From Bacillota bacterium (GTDB lineage: Bacteria > Bacillota > Clostridia > Oscillospirales > Acutalibacteraceae): a DNA stretch of 28,374 nt. Where the stretch lies: positions 1-28,374 of the forward strand of contig JAEWYE010000074.1 in assembly GCA_023458755.1 (NCBI GenBank). The letters run 5' to 3'. Made by a program: the position numbers and the translations under genes. Of the stretch, positions 21,387 through 28,374 are shown piece by piece (the stretch's first letter is position 1; every line of letters begins with the position of its first letter). The notes below the pieces were generated by a model. It was not told the origin of the DNA. It was given only the letters and a program-made list of their open reading frames with translations, and did no database searches.

Positions 21387-22223
21387 TTAATATGCAATTA
21401 CAATTCCACCGTCGTCGGCATATACGGTACTTAAACCACCGGATTTGAAAATAAGAACATCTTTAAAGTGATAGATTTTTTGGATTTCTTCCTTAAGCGA
21501 CTGTGCTTTTTCTTTGGCGTTCACATGCGTGATGCCCAATATCGTGTTTGCAAAATCTATTTTGCTTTCCCCAATCATCTCGATGAGTTTATCAAAAGCT
21601 CTTTTTTCTCCTCTGGCCTGCGCTTTTAATTCAATTTCCCCATTACCGTTTTCACCCATAATCGGCACGATATGAAGAACTGAACCGATTATTCCTTTTA
21701 AATGACTGATTCGCCCATTTTTGATTAGATTCTCCAAGGATTGCAGAATAAAGAATGTTTTCAGATTTGAAATATAGCAGTTCGTCTCCTCTATGATTTG
21801 TGAGACAGATAATTTTTTCTCAATCAACTGCTTTATTTTTAAAGCGACCAGACTTTCCCCTGCCGATGCTGACTTGCTGTCAAAAACATGGATGAAGTGG
21901 TTGGCATCATCACCCATGAGCATTTCTTTGGCTACGACCGCACTGTTATAACAGCCGCTAAGTTTTGAGGATATAGTAACAACAAAATTGCTTTTGCATT
22001 TTTGATAAGCCGTTATAAAGTCATTAGGGGAAGGGCAGGCGGTTAATATCTTGCCGGTTCTGTCCTTCATTTTAGATAATAATGAGCCAGTAGCTAAATT
22101 TTTATCTGCAATCTCTTCCCCATCAATATGAATCGTAAACGGAATTCGTTCTATTGGGTGGTTAGGAGCAAATACTTCTTCATTGAAATCGACGCAGCTG
22201 TCTACTATGATATTGTTCTCCAT
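21387..22223 (-). CDS. DegV-family fatty-acid-binding protein
   Basis: 278 aa, start preceded by AGAGG. DegV fold hallmarks: N-terminal IIVDSCVDF, IPFTIHIDGEEI, TACPSPNDF, ISSKLSGCYNSA, FDSKSASAGES and LENLIKNGRISH. DegV/FakB proteins bind a fatty acid and present it to the FakA kinase for phospholipid synthesis. No fakA is seen nearby. Located 47 bases after a MarR gene on the same strand, so it is probably controlled by it; MarR regulators often sense fatty acids or phenolic compounds. Confidence 0.92.
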   Translation of the reverse strand: MENNIIVDSCVDFNEEVFAPNHPIERIPFTIHIDGEEIADKNLATGSLLSKMKDRTGKILTACPSPNDFITAYQKCKSNFVVTISSKLSGCYNSAVVAKEMLMGDDANHFIHVFDSKSASAGESLVALKIKQLIEKKLSVSQIIEETNCYISNLKTFFILQSLENLIKNGRISHLKGIIGSVLHIVPIMGENGNGEIELKAQARGEKRAFDKLIEMIGESKIDFANTILGITHVNAKEKAQSLKEEIQKIYHFKDVLIFKSGGLSTVYADDGGIVIAY

Positions 22224-22270
22224 GTTATACCTCTGTTCTGATTATTTAGGGTTGAATTTATCAGCACTGC

Positions 22271-22714
22271 TCATTTGCTTTTGTTAGTTTTTATACTTTT
22301 AAACTGGTTGTTCGTTAAATTAATTAAGCGCGTCAACTCTTGAATGTTTTTTTCACCCAGCCCATCGATCATGATGTCAAAATAGTTCATGATCTCCGCT
22401 TCTTTTGCGGTAACCTGATTTCGGCCGGAATCGGTGAGTGTGACCTGCATTTTCCTCCGGTCATTCTCGGCCATTTCCATGTAAATATAATCCTTTTTTC
22501 GCAATGAAGATAGAATTGATGTGATTCGCTGCCGTGTAACATGCAAAGAGTCGCTTATTTCTGAGGGACATATCTTCGTTCGGTGGGAACCCTCGTGCAT
22601 ATAGAGATACAGAAGCACACGCAATTCTCCCTGACAGAATTCCACCATGGAAGAAAACACTTCCATATCATACAGTGTTTGCAGCGATGCCGCCAAATTA
22701 TTCCTAAGATCCAA
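22271..22714 (-). CDS. MarR-family transcriptional regulator
   Basis: 147 aa. Winged helix region: PSEISDSLHVTRQRITSILSSLRKKDYIYMEMAENDRRKMQVTLTDSG (positions about 50-98), with the DRRxxxVxLT wing signature. Flanking helices fit the dimerisation domain. The only upstream start is a TTG at 22714 with a poor SD; initiation at the ATG of residue 17 cannot be excluded. It is upstream of degV and divergent from the extradiol dioxygenase gene, so it may control both. A palindrome overlaps its own promoter. Confidence 0.9.
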   Translation of the reverse strand: MDLRNNLAASLQTLYDMEVFSSMVEFCQGELRVLLYLYMHEGSHRTKICPSEISDSLHVTRQRITSILSSLRKKDYIYMEMAENDRRKMQVTLTDSGRNQVTAKEAEIMNYFDIMIDGLGEKNIQELTRLINLTNNQFKSIKTNKSK

Positions 22715-22775
22715 TTTTTCCGTGGAAATCCGTCCTTTCTCATATCATAAACAGTGTTTATATTCAACTGTATTT

Positions 22776-22804
22776 ATTATACTTTGACTTCATTGGTCAG
22801 TCAA
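22776..22804 (-). promoter_or_regulatory. MarR promoter with overlapping palindrome
   Basis: Minus strand: TTGACT (22804-22799), 17-base spacer, TATAAT (22781-22776). The inverted repeat TTGACT-N9-AGTCAA (22784-22804) covers the -35 and spacer, an appropriate place for autorepression by MarR. Confidence 0.7.
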
Positions 22805-22834
22805 GAGAAAAAACCAATATCTCTATAGAAAACC

Positions 22835-22863
22835 TTTACAAAGAATCGCAAAAATGCTACTAT
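22835..22863 (+). promoter_or_regulatory. Putative promoter of the dioxygenase gene
   Basis: TTTACA (22835-22840), 17-base spacer, TACTAT (22858-22863), about 60 bases before the start codon and about 30 bases from the MarR palindrome. Confidence 0.5.
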
Positions 22864-22925
22864 AACAATAGTAATCGTTATTATTTTTTGCGCTTAAATT
22901 CGCATTTGATAAGGGGAGTATTTGT

Positions 22926-23696
22926 ATGATTCCATCACTATTTGTGGGCCATGGAGCGCCTTCTATTGTCTTGGAAAATAATGAGTACACCGATTTTTTA
23001 AAGAAGTATGCAGGAACAATTCCAAAGCCGAAAGGAATTATCATTTTTTCGGCACACTGGGAATCTACGGTTCAATTGATCGGCAATGTGCCGCATTACA
23101 AAATGATTTATGACTTTTACGGCTTCCCCAATGAATTGTATGCAGTCAGCTATCCCGCAGCAGGAGATCCTCATTTAGCCCGGCAAATTCATAATACACT
23201 GCTCACAGATGGAATTGCCAGTGAAATGGATTCCGTCAGGGGAATTGACCATGGTGCGTGGACGATTTTGAAACTCCTTTATCCGGATGGTGAAATTCCG
23301 GTTGTAACTATGTCTGTTAATCCCCAATTAAAGCCGAAGGAGCATTATAAAATCGGCCAGAGCTTGCGAAAATTCAAAGAAGATGGCTATTTGATTCTTT
23401 GCAGTGGAGGAATTGTGCATAATCTGAGAGCTTTAAAATACGATTCGCAGAGGATTGATGATTGGGCATTGGATTTTAATCAATGGGTGCAAGATAAAGT
23501 GGAAAAGATGGATTTGGATGCCATTTTCGATTATCAACAAGCTGCCCCGTATTCCGGTTTGGCGGTGCCCAGAAGCGAACATTTTCTTAACCTGCTGATT
23601 GCTTTGGGAACAGCGAACCCTGCGAATACACCAATATTGCGCAAAAACATTTATCAATATGGCAATTTAAGCCTTGATTTATGGGAGTTTGCTTAA
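22926..23696 (+). CDS. LigB-type extradiol ring-cleavage dioxygenase (DODA-like)
   Basis: 256 aa, AAGGGGAG seven bases before the ATG. Class III extradiol dioxygenase features: VGHGAPS (His 9 region), FSAHWES, RGIDHGAWTIL and GGIVHNLR provide the expected metal-binding and catalytic histidines. Length and motifs fit the 4,5-DOPA dioxygenase/YgiD group. The physiological substrate in an anaerobe is puzzling because the reaction uses O2; a detoxification role for catechols or oxygen-consuming defence is possible. Divergent from MarR, a family that often senses phenolics. A bidirectional terminator follows. Confidence 0.92.
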   Translation: MIPSLFVGHGAPSIVLENNEYTDFLKKYAGTIPKPKGIIIFSAHWESTVQLIGNVPHYKMIYDFYGFPNELYAVSYPAAGDPHLARQIHNTLLTDGIASEMDSVRGIDHGAWTILKLLYPDGEIPVVTMSVNPQLKPKEHYKIGQSLRKFKEDGYLILCSGGIVHNLRALKYDSQRIDDWALDFNQWVQDKVEKMDLDAIFDYQQAAPYSGLAVPRSEHFLNLLIALGTANPANTPILRKNIYQYGNLSLDLWEFA

Positions 23697-23749
23697 CCTT
23701 TTAAGTGCTTGAAATGCTTCACATAAAATCTGAAGTTAACCGACGAATA

Positions 23750-23793
23750 AAAGCAGAACCGCAGAGGTATTGCCCCCCCTGCGGTTCTGCTTT
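23750..23793. terminator. Bidirectional terminator (copy A of a duplicated hairpin)
   Basis: AAAGCAGAACCGCAG and CTGCGGTTCTGCTTT form a perfect 15-bp stem around a 14-base loop (AGGTATTG plus C run). Located between the convergent dioxygenase and LOTUS-protein genes. Nearly the same sequence recurs at 25861-25895. Confidence 0.9.
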
Positions 23794-23802
23794 CTCATAA
23801 AG

Positions 23803-25692
23803 TTATTGCTCCGTTTCGGCGTATGCCTCAGAATCAAGAAGAATATCATCCGTGTTGAGCCATTCACTGTTCGGACGGCAAATTAAACGGGAATCAATAT
23901 AGGCCTGCTGAAGAGTGAGAATTGTTTGTCCTTGGTAATTGCCCGCGCGTGTAGGTTCTACCACAAGTGCCACATCCGCATGGCCGTCTTCAACAAGGCA
24001 AAGCGGCAGCATGAGGCTCATAACATTGCGGGTGGGGAAGAAGCATGGTAAAGCCGTCTTAAAATTCCAACGAACTTGTTTGCGTGCCATGTCAATGGCA
24101 TCCTCTACACGGTTTCTCAGACGATTGTATATCTTATCCGAATTCTCCACACATTCACGAAGCTCAATGTAGAGCTTCTTTTTCCCCATACCGGATTGCG
24201 TTGCTTCAATTTCATTAAGAATCTCAAGAACATCCTTTTCATTGTGCAGTTCTTCACGCAAAAAACCAATTGGGAGTCTCGATATATTATCCAAAAGTAT
24301 ATGGTCATAGTCAGGATGTAAATCCCGTTCCAAATCGAACAGTAAGTCTTCCTTGCGTTCAAAATAAGATGCCGGCTGCGGAAGCGGGTTAAAATAATTG
24401 ACAATACGCTTTCCAATACCACGTCCTCCCGACTTAGAGAACCCGATAAAGCGCCATTTGCTTTTTCGGGGGTCCGGATTAGGCTCAAAGCATGCAAAAA
24501 TATCATCATAGCGCGGCGTAACAAGTCCGGTGTTAAAGGCCGCAAACTGCTCGTCATCGCTCACGCAGACTTTATCCTCCAACTGCAAACGGTAAAAGGT
24601 GTATTGCAAATAGCCCCGGAGCATCAATTTGCTATTGGGATCTTCTCCTTTGAAATACCATTTTTCAGGCAAAGCCATGTCGGCAAGATCATTGAGTACA
24701 TTATCCCAAAATCCCATAAAGGCAAATTTTTCAAGTGCTTTGCCGGGCGCGTTATGAAACGTATGAGGATGTTTAGTACCGACAAAATTTAAATACCATC
24801 CTTTTGTGTCACCGAAAGTGGACGGCTTGATGCCTGCCATCATAGAGTCTCCCGCATTTGTTTTGAGGGAAAGAGGAAATGTATAGGAACTGTTATCTTT
24901 CGTTATAAAAGTTCCCTTTATTTTTGCAAGAGAATAGGATGCTTTCAGTTGTTCTATCACTTCTGAAGAAGGTAAAGCTTCCTCTCCCGTGATAAGCTGA
25001 TTCAAAATGGCAAGCGTTTTATTGGGCAGCATGATATTGTCCATAGTGTTGGGTAAATTTTGAAACGCGTCAGAGACAGCATCAGGCTCCTCCATAGGCG
25101 CCGCATCCCATGCAGGCACTCGGTGAAGTGTAATCAATGTAGCGGGTACGCCGTTCGTAACGGTATCCTGAAGTGTCATAAATTGTGATAGCTGCATCAA
25201 CAGCATCTTCATTTTTGAAAATCCAAACGTTTCCTTGCGATAGCCTTCATTTGTCATAGTCAAACTGATAGAAGCCATTGGAAGGGGTGACTCTGTCGGA
25301 TACTCCTCAGTCAGCAGCGCATAAATAGCACGTTTATCTGCCTCACTTAAAGTTCTGCATTCGGAAACAGGGACGTTTTGTGTTGGTATGTATGGTGCTT
25401 GCGTTATAGCGTGATTATATTTTTCATCGGAAGGTGTAAAATCCGATTCGACTTCCCATACAAGTACGGTAACGGTGTAATTGAAGCCCCCGTTGGCAGT
25501 TTGCACCGGAGCGATAGAAACACACTCTGGCATTTCCTCCAAAAAAGGGCGTATCTTTTCAAATCCGTAGTCTGTACATTTAATTTGATTTTCGTTTAAA
25601 TAAGTCCCGATTTGTGCCATTAAATACGGGGTATTGCACGCAAAGGTTTTGCGCAGCAAACTATAGATTTTTATTTTATCCGAAATTTCCAA
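23803..25692 (-). CDS. Two-LOTUS (OST-HTH) plus DUF3825 protein
   Basis: 629 aa. Two N-terminal repeats resemble the OST-HTH/LOTUS domain: residues about 8-77 (YSLLRKTFA..PYLMAQIGTYL..DYGFEKIRPFLEEMPE) and about 117-190 (IYALLTEEYPTESPLPMASI..TFGFSKMKMLL). A DUF3825-like domain follows, about 275-540 (FMGFWDNVLNDLADMALPEKWYF). The C-terminal third has charged helices and a conserved-looking WNFKTALPCFFP. LOTUS domains bind RNA, including G-rich RNA, in animals and plants; bacterial members are poorly known. The only in-frame start is TTG 25692 with a weak SD; a strong RBS drives a 13-codon frame just upstream. Solitary gene; an RNA-related function is inference. Confidence 0.75.
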   Translation of the reverse strand: MEISDKIKIYSLLRKTFACNTPYLMAQIGTYLNENQIKCTDYGFEKIRPFLEEMPECVSIAPVQTANGGFNYTVTVLVWEVESDFTPSDEKYNHAITQAPYIPTQNVPVSECRTLSEADKRAIYALLTEEYPTESPLPMASISLTMTNEGYRKETFGFSKMKMLLMQLSQFMTLQDTVTNGVPATLITLHRVPAWDAAPMEEPDAVSDAFQNLPNTMDNIMLPNKTLAILNQLITGEEALPSSEVIEQLKASYSLAKIKGTFITKDNSSYTFPLSLKTNAGDSMMAGIKPSTFGDTKGWYLNFVGTKHPHTFHNAPGKALEKFAFMGFWDNVLNDLADMALPEKWYFKGEDPNSKLMLRGYLQYTFYRLQLEDKVCVSDDEQFAAFNTGLVTPRYDDIFACFEPNPDPRKSKWRFIGFSKSGGRGIGKRIVNYFNPLPQPASYFERKEDLLFDLERDLHPDYDHILLDNISRLPIGFLREELHNEKDVLEILNEIEATQSGMGKKKLYIELRECVENSDKIYNRLRNRVEDAIDMARKQVRWNFKTALPCFFPTRNVMSLMLPLCLVEDGHADVALVVEPTRAGNYQGQTILTLQQAYIDSRLICRPNSEWLNTDDILLDSEAYAETEQ

Positions 25693-25712
25693 GCTTCACA
25701 CTTCTTTCCCAT
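25671..25712 (-). other. Short upstream ORF overlapping the LOTUS-gene start
   Basis: GAGG (25724-25721) is eight bases before an ATG at 25712 that opens a 13-codon frame (MGKKCEAWKFRIK) ending with TAA at 25671, past the TTG start at 25692 in another frame. It may be a coupling leader, or evidence that a one-base change has shifted the original start of the large gene out of frame. Confidence 0.45.
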
Positions 25713-25860
25713 TTTAAATTCCTCTATCAGACTCGCATGTTAATTTTATATTATACATCCACGCAGAATATCTATATTACAGCAGTTGAAATATTGTATG
25801 AAAATTTGAATGGGGATTATAACTATTTGTAAGGCGATATCGCAATATATTGTCAATACA

Positions 25861-25902
25861 GCAGAACCGCAGAGGTATTGCCCCCTGCGGTTCTGGTTTT
25901 TT
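25861..25902 (-). terminator. Terminator of the TetR-desaturase unit (copy B of duplicated hairpin)
   Basis: CAGAACCGCAG (25862-25872) and CTGCGGTTCTG (25885-25895) form a perfect 11-bp stem. The arms and loop start match copy A at 23753-23789 except for two fewer C residues in the loop. On the plus strand it is followed by GTTTTTTG; on the minus strand T richness is weak. It lies just after the desaturase stop at 25905. Confidence 0.7.
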
Positions 25903-25904
25903 GT

Positions 25905-27389
25905 TTAGCTGTTTGCCATAAATACCGTATCGGTATCTTTGCACAAATACTGTACGGCTTTCCGCCCGGAATCTAAAGCAACGGGTAAACCACCGGGACT
26001 TCGCAGACGGTGACCGGCAAAATAAACATTTTGTATGCTTTCCGGTTTGGTCGGGTAGTATCCAGGATTCTCGCCCTTCCCCATAATTGTCATCCAGGAA
26101 CCTTTATAAGATCTTAAATACCGTTCATAGGTAAGCGGAGTTGCCACATCCCAAACTGCGATTTTACCGGCAGTCTGCGGATATTTTTTTGCCAGTATTT
26201 CAAGAAATGCGTTTGCCAGCTTTTCTTTTTCCGCCTCATAGGTACCATTTTCCTTGCAGGCCTTCCAATATTCATAGCTGTCGCCCATAAGAATTGAAGT
26301 AACCGCCGTACAGCCTTCCGGCGCATACCCTTTGTATCCTGCATAATTGCAGATTCCGATCGTGTTTTGCGCAATCCCGCCGCAAACAAACGGCTGTTCG
26401 GGAACAAATTCAACTCGCTCGGGCAGACCGGACAAATCCGCCTGTACTCCCACGCTGATAAAGGTGTCGAGCATCGGTCGGGTACTATTGCGCATTTTCA
26501 CCGCCCACGGCTCACGAATCGGCGAATCGAACAATGTGTCAATGGCTACGCATGTATCCTGTGTTACGATTATCGCGTCTGCCAAAATAGATTCGCCGTT
26601 TATAACAACACCGCGAGCAGTACCGTTTTCTACCAGTACTTTACTTACCGTTTTCCCGTACTGTATGGTGCCGCCCAACGCTTCAAACCGTTTTGCCATG
26701 CGATTAGCCATGCCGAGCGAACCACCCACGGGATAGCCGCCGTCACCGGAGGCAAGTGTGGAAAGCGTAAACACCATTCCGGTTGCCACTTGCTCGGGGC
26801 CTATCGTGCTTTGGAGTAATTGCTGTAAAAGGGGACTCTTGAACCGTTTGGAATATTCCTCTACGGTTTGTTTGCTGTAAAATCCCATACGGGGCAGCGC
26901 TGGAAGCATGCTGAAAATCATTGAAAGCGGCATTGTGGATTTTTGTTTTACTTTCACACCCTTTATATCTGTTGTTGGCTGTGCTATTTTTGCAAATCTC
27001 TTAATATCCCGGCATAATGCGGTTATTTCTTTTTCATCCTCCGGAGCAAGCGATACCCAATGCTCGCGGAGTTTATCGGGATCACGGTAAAGGAATGCCG
27101 TTTGTCCTTTATAATCAAACGCTAAAAAAGGATCGCGGTTATAAATCTCAACACTGTCGTCCAAAGCACCGACTTCGCACCAGAGCCTGTTTAAAGCGGT
27201 TTTCGGGGAGGAACCGGTTAGCCAGTGCATCCCGCCCTCAAACAGATAACCGTTCCTTCTCCAGCTTGTGGAAGCACCTCCCGGAATGGTATGCCCTTCA
27301 TAAATGGTTACCTCAAACCCGCTTTGCAGTGCGTAGATGCCCGCTGATAATCCGGCGATTCCCGCGCCGACAACAATGACCTTTTTCAT
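25905..27389 (-). CDS. Phytoene-desaturase-like FAD/NAD(P) oxidoreductase
   Basis: About 494 aa. ATG 27389 is eight bases from GGAGG; the ATG at 27395 is only two bases away and is rejected. N-terminal FAD fold VVGAGIAGLSAGIYALQSGFEVTIYE, then PGGASTSWRRNGYLFEGGMHWLTG, and a C-terminal motif NVYFAGHRLRSPGGLPVALDSGRKAVQYL typical of the CrtI/CRTISO/retinol saturase superfamily. Substrate unknown: no phytoene or squalene synthase is nearby, so carotenoid synthesis is not supported. The gene overlaps the tetR stop, forming a repressor-enzyme operon. Confidence 0.88.
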   Translation of the reverse strand: MKKVIVVGAGIAGLSAGIYALQSGFEVTIYEGHTIPGGASTSWRRNGYLFEGGMHWLTGSSPKTALNRLWCEVGALDDSVEIYNRDPFLAFDYKGQTAFLYRDPDKLREHWVSLAPEDEKEITALCRDIKRFAKIAQPTTDIKGVKVKQKSTMPLSMIFSMLPALPRMGFYSKQTVEEYSKRFKSPLLQQLLQSTIGPEQVATGMVFTLSTLASGDGGYPVGGSLGMANRMAKRFEALGGTIQYGKTVSKVLVENGTARGVVINGESILADAIIVTQDTCVAIDTLFDSPIREPWAVKMRNSTRPMLDTFISVGVQADLSGLPERVEFVPEQPFVCGGIAQNTIGICNYAGYKGYAPEGCTAVTSILMGDSYEYWKACKENGTYEAEKEKLANAFLEILAKKYPQTAGKIAVWDVATPLTYERYLRSYKGSWMTIMGKGENPGYYPTKPESIQNVYFAGHRLRSPGGLPVALDSGRKAVQYLCKDTDTVFMANS

Positions 27390-27391
27390 GT

Positions 27392-27967
27392 TCATTTCCT
27401 CCTTATCATATCGACAATCCAGTCACTTTCCGGGCAGGAAGTACTTGGATTTAAAGCCATTTGTTCCGCGATTCCCTGAATTGCGCACCAGTAAGCAATT
27501 GCAAGCGCGTAAGGGTCACCCTCACGGATTGTACCGTTTGCCTGCCCCTTTTTTATGAGCAGGATAGTCGGTGTATAAACATCGAATGCCTTCAGCATAT
27601 CTTTCACGCTTTGCGGCGCCGCTTCGTTATAGAACGCCTGACTCATCAAAACAAACATTTTTGCAATATAGGGCTGTGATTGAAGGTATTGTAAAATCTG
27701 CCGGGCGGTATCTTCAAAAAACACGAGCGGTTCCTTTTCAGTGGGCGCCACAGCACCCATCGGCCCCGAAATGCCGTACTTGATCAGCTCCGCATACAGC
27801 ATTTCTTTCGATTCAAAATAGTGGAACAAAAGCCCCACGCTCATCCCTACTTGTTTTGCAATATCGCTGATTTTTGTAGCGGCATATCCCTTGCGGATGA
27901 ATAGGTCAAGCCCTGCCATTAAAATCTCATTGCGCCGCTTTTCTTTTTGTTCTTCCCGAATCCCCAA
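27392..27967 (-). CDS. TetR-family transcriptional repressor
   Basis: 191 aa, TTG start nine bases from AGGAG. N-terminal HTH: RRNEILMAGLDLFIRKGYAATKISDIAKQVGMSVGLLFHYFESKEMLYAELI (residues about 11-62), the classic TetR motif. The ligand-binding domain is divergent. Its stop overlaps the desaturase start, so both are made from one transcript, likely with autorepression through a palindrome at the promoter. Ligand unknown. Confidence 0.93.
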   Translation of the reverse strand: MGIREEQKEKRRNEILMAGLDLFIRKGYAATKISDIAKQVGMSVGLLFHYFESKEMLYAELIKYGISGPMGAVAPTEKEPLVFFEDTARQILQYLQSQPYIAKMFVLMSQAFYNEAAPQSVKDMLKAFDVYTPTILLIKKGQANGTIREGDPYALAIAYWCAIQGIAEQMALNPSTSCPESDWIVDMIRRK

Positions 27968-27985
27968 ATTATTGAACTCCTATTC

Positions 27986-28032
27986 ATTGAATTTATGTTC
28001 AATATTATAGGGCTGAAATTCGTATATGTCAA
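27986..28032 (-). promoter_or_regulatory. Promoter and TetR operator of the tetR-desaturase unit
   Basis: Minus strand: consensus TTGACA (28032-28027), 17-base spacer, TATAAT (28009-28004). Immediately downstream lies the perfect palindrome ATTGAA-N6-TTCAAT (27986-28003), covering the transcription start: a strong candidate operator. Confidence 0.82.
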
Positions 28033-28040
28033 GTACTTTG

Positions 28041-28071
28041 ACCGCCCGGTTTCATGCCGGACGGTATTTTT
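28041..28071 (+). terminator. Plus-strand terminator-like hairpin upstream of tetR
   Basis: ACCGCCCGG and CCGGACGGT pair with one central mismatch around a seven-base loop, followed by ATTTTT. No plus-strand gene ends here, so it may block antisense transcription or be the relic of a lost gene. Confidence 0.5.
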
Positions 28072-28374
28072 CTAACTATTTTGCTTTCGATTATTCTGAG
28101 ACGCGGGTCATTGCAGGATGGCTGTTTTTTACCGTTCAAAGGCGGCTTAACAGAAATTGATACTGAAATTAACGTTCCGCTAACCATTGTTTCCTATAAT
28201 GAGATTGTAAATTTTGAATCTGATGATGTATGTTAGAGAAAGAGGAAAAGTTTGAAACACTGTAATTTGAGCACCATCCCAAAAGGGACGCAACAAATTA
28301 GACCGCCCAGAGGCAGCCAAAAAAGCAGTAATGTCAATCAGGGAACTGGTGCAACAGACACAATATAGCCCTGC
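28072..28374. other. Region without a confident gene
   Basis: A 60-codon plus frame (28054-28236) starts within the terminator hairpin and lacks an RBS, so it is not accepted. From 28271 to the window edge one plus frame stays open and reads GRNKLDRPEAAKKAVMSIRE, which could be the start of a gene cut by the edge or a remnant, but no RBS supports it. Nothing else was seen. Confidence 0.4.

Noticed and set aside
28054..28236. 60-codon plus-strand frame near the right end
   Set aside because: Starts inside a hairpin with a T run, has no RBS and no recognisable family.

Overview
The window looks like a chromosomal segment from a strictly anaerobic, moderate-GC member of the Clostridia, most likely in or near the Oscillospiraceae/Ruminococcaceae. 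This is inferred from clostridial gene families, Gram-positive ribosome binding sites (GGAGG), frequent TTG/GTG starts and abundant Fe-S redox proteins. The genus is not determined. There is no rRNA, tRNA, CRISPR array or complete insertion sequence.

Region 1 (about 150-4300) is a nitrosative-stress type locus: a Crp/Fnr-family regulator, a divergent Fe-S protein, a cupin, a small ferredoxin and the hybrid-cluster protein Hcp. Two near-identical palindromes (GTTGC-N4-GCAAC) lie upstream of the Fe-S gene and of hcp. Each is the same distance from a -10 box, as expected for activation by the adjacent regulator. Region 2 (4300-5650) is a DedA membrane protein plus a PAP2 phosphatase. Region 3 (5740-8760) is a phosphate transporter, pstS-pstC-pstA, without pstB or phoU, ending at a strong bidirectional terminator.

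Region 4 (8780-19590, minus strand) is the centrepiece: one long apparent operon, fumC-hdrB-hdrC-hdrA-flxD(mvhD)-flxC-flxB-flxA-frdB-frdA followed by a small PQ-loop-like membrane protein. It joins a fumarase, a heterodisulfide-reductase-type bifurcating core, an NADH-oxidising Flx module and a soluble fumarate reductase lacking membrane anchors. The simplest reading is a cytoplasmic flavin-based electron-bifurcating system in which NADH is split between low-potential ferredoxin and fumarate. A sigma-A-like promoter overlaps three 21-bp tandem repeats that resemble redox-regulator (Rex-like) sites.

Region 5 (19600-28374) is accessory: small membrane proteins, an XRE regulator, a MarR-DegV pair divergent from an extradiol dioxygenase, a large two-LOTUS/DUF3825 protein, and a TetR-controlled phytoene-desaturase-like flavoprotein. 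Two single genes here are bracketed by related hairpins: one pair shares a loop, the other is almost identical throughout. The last 300 bases hold no confident gene.
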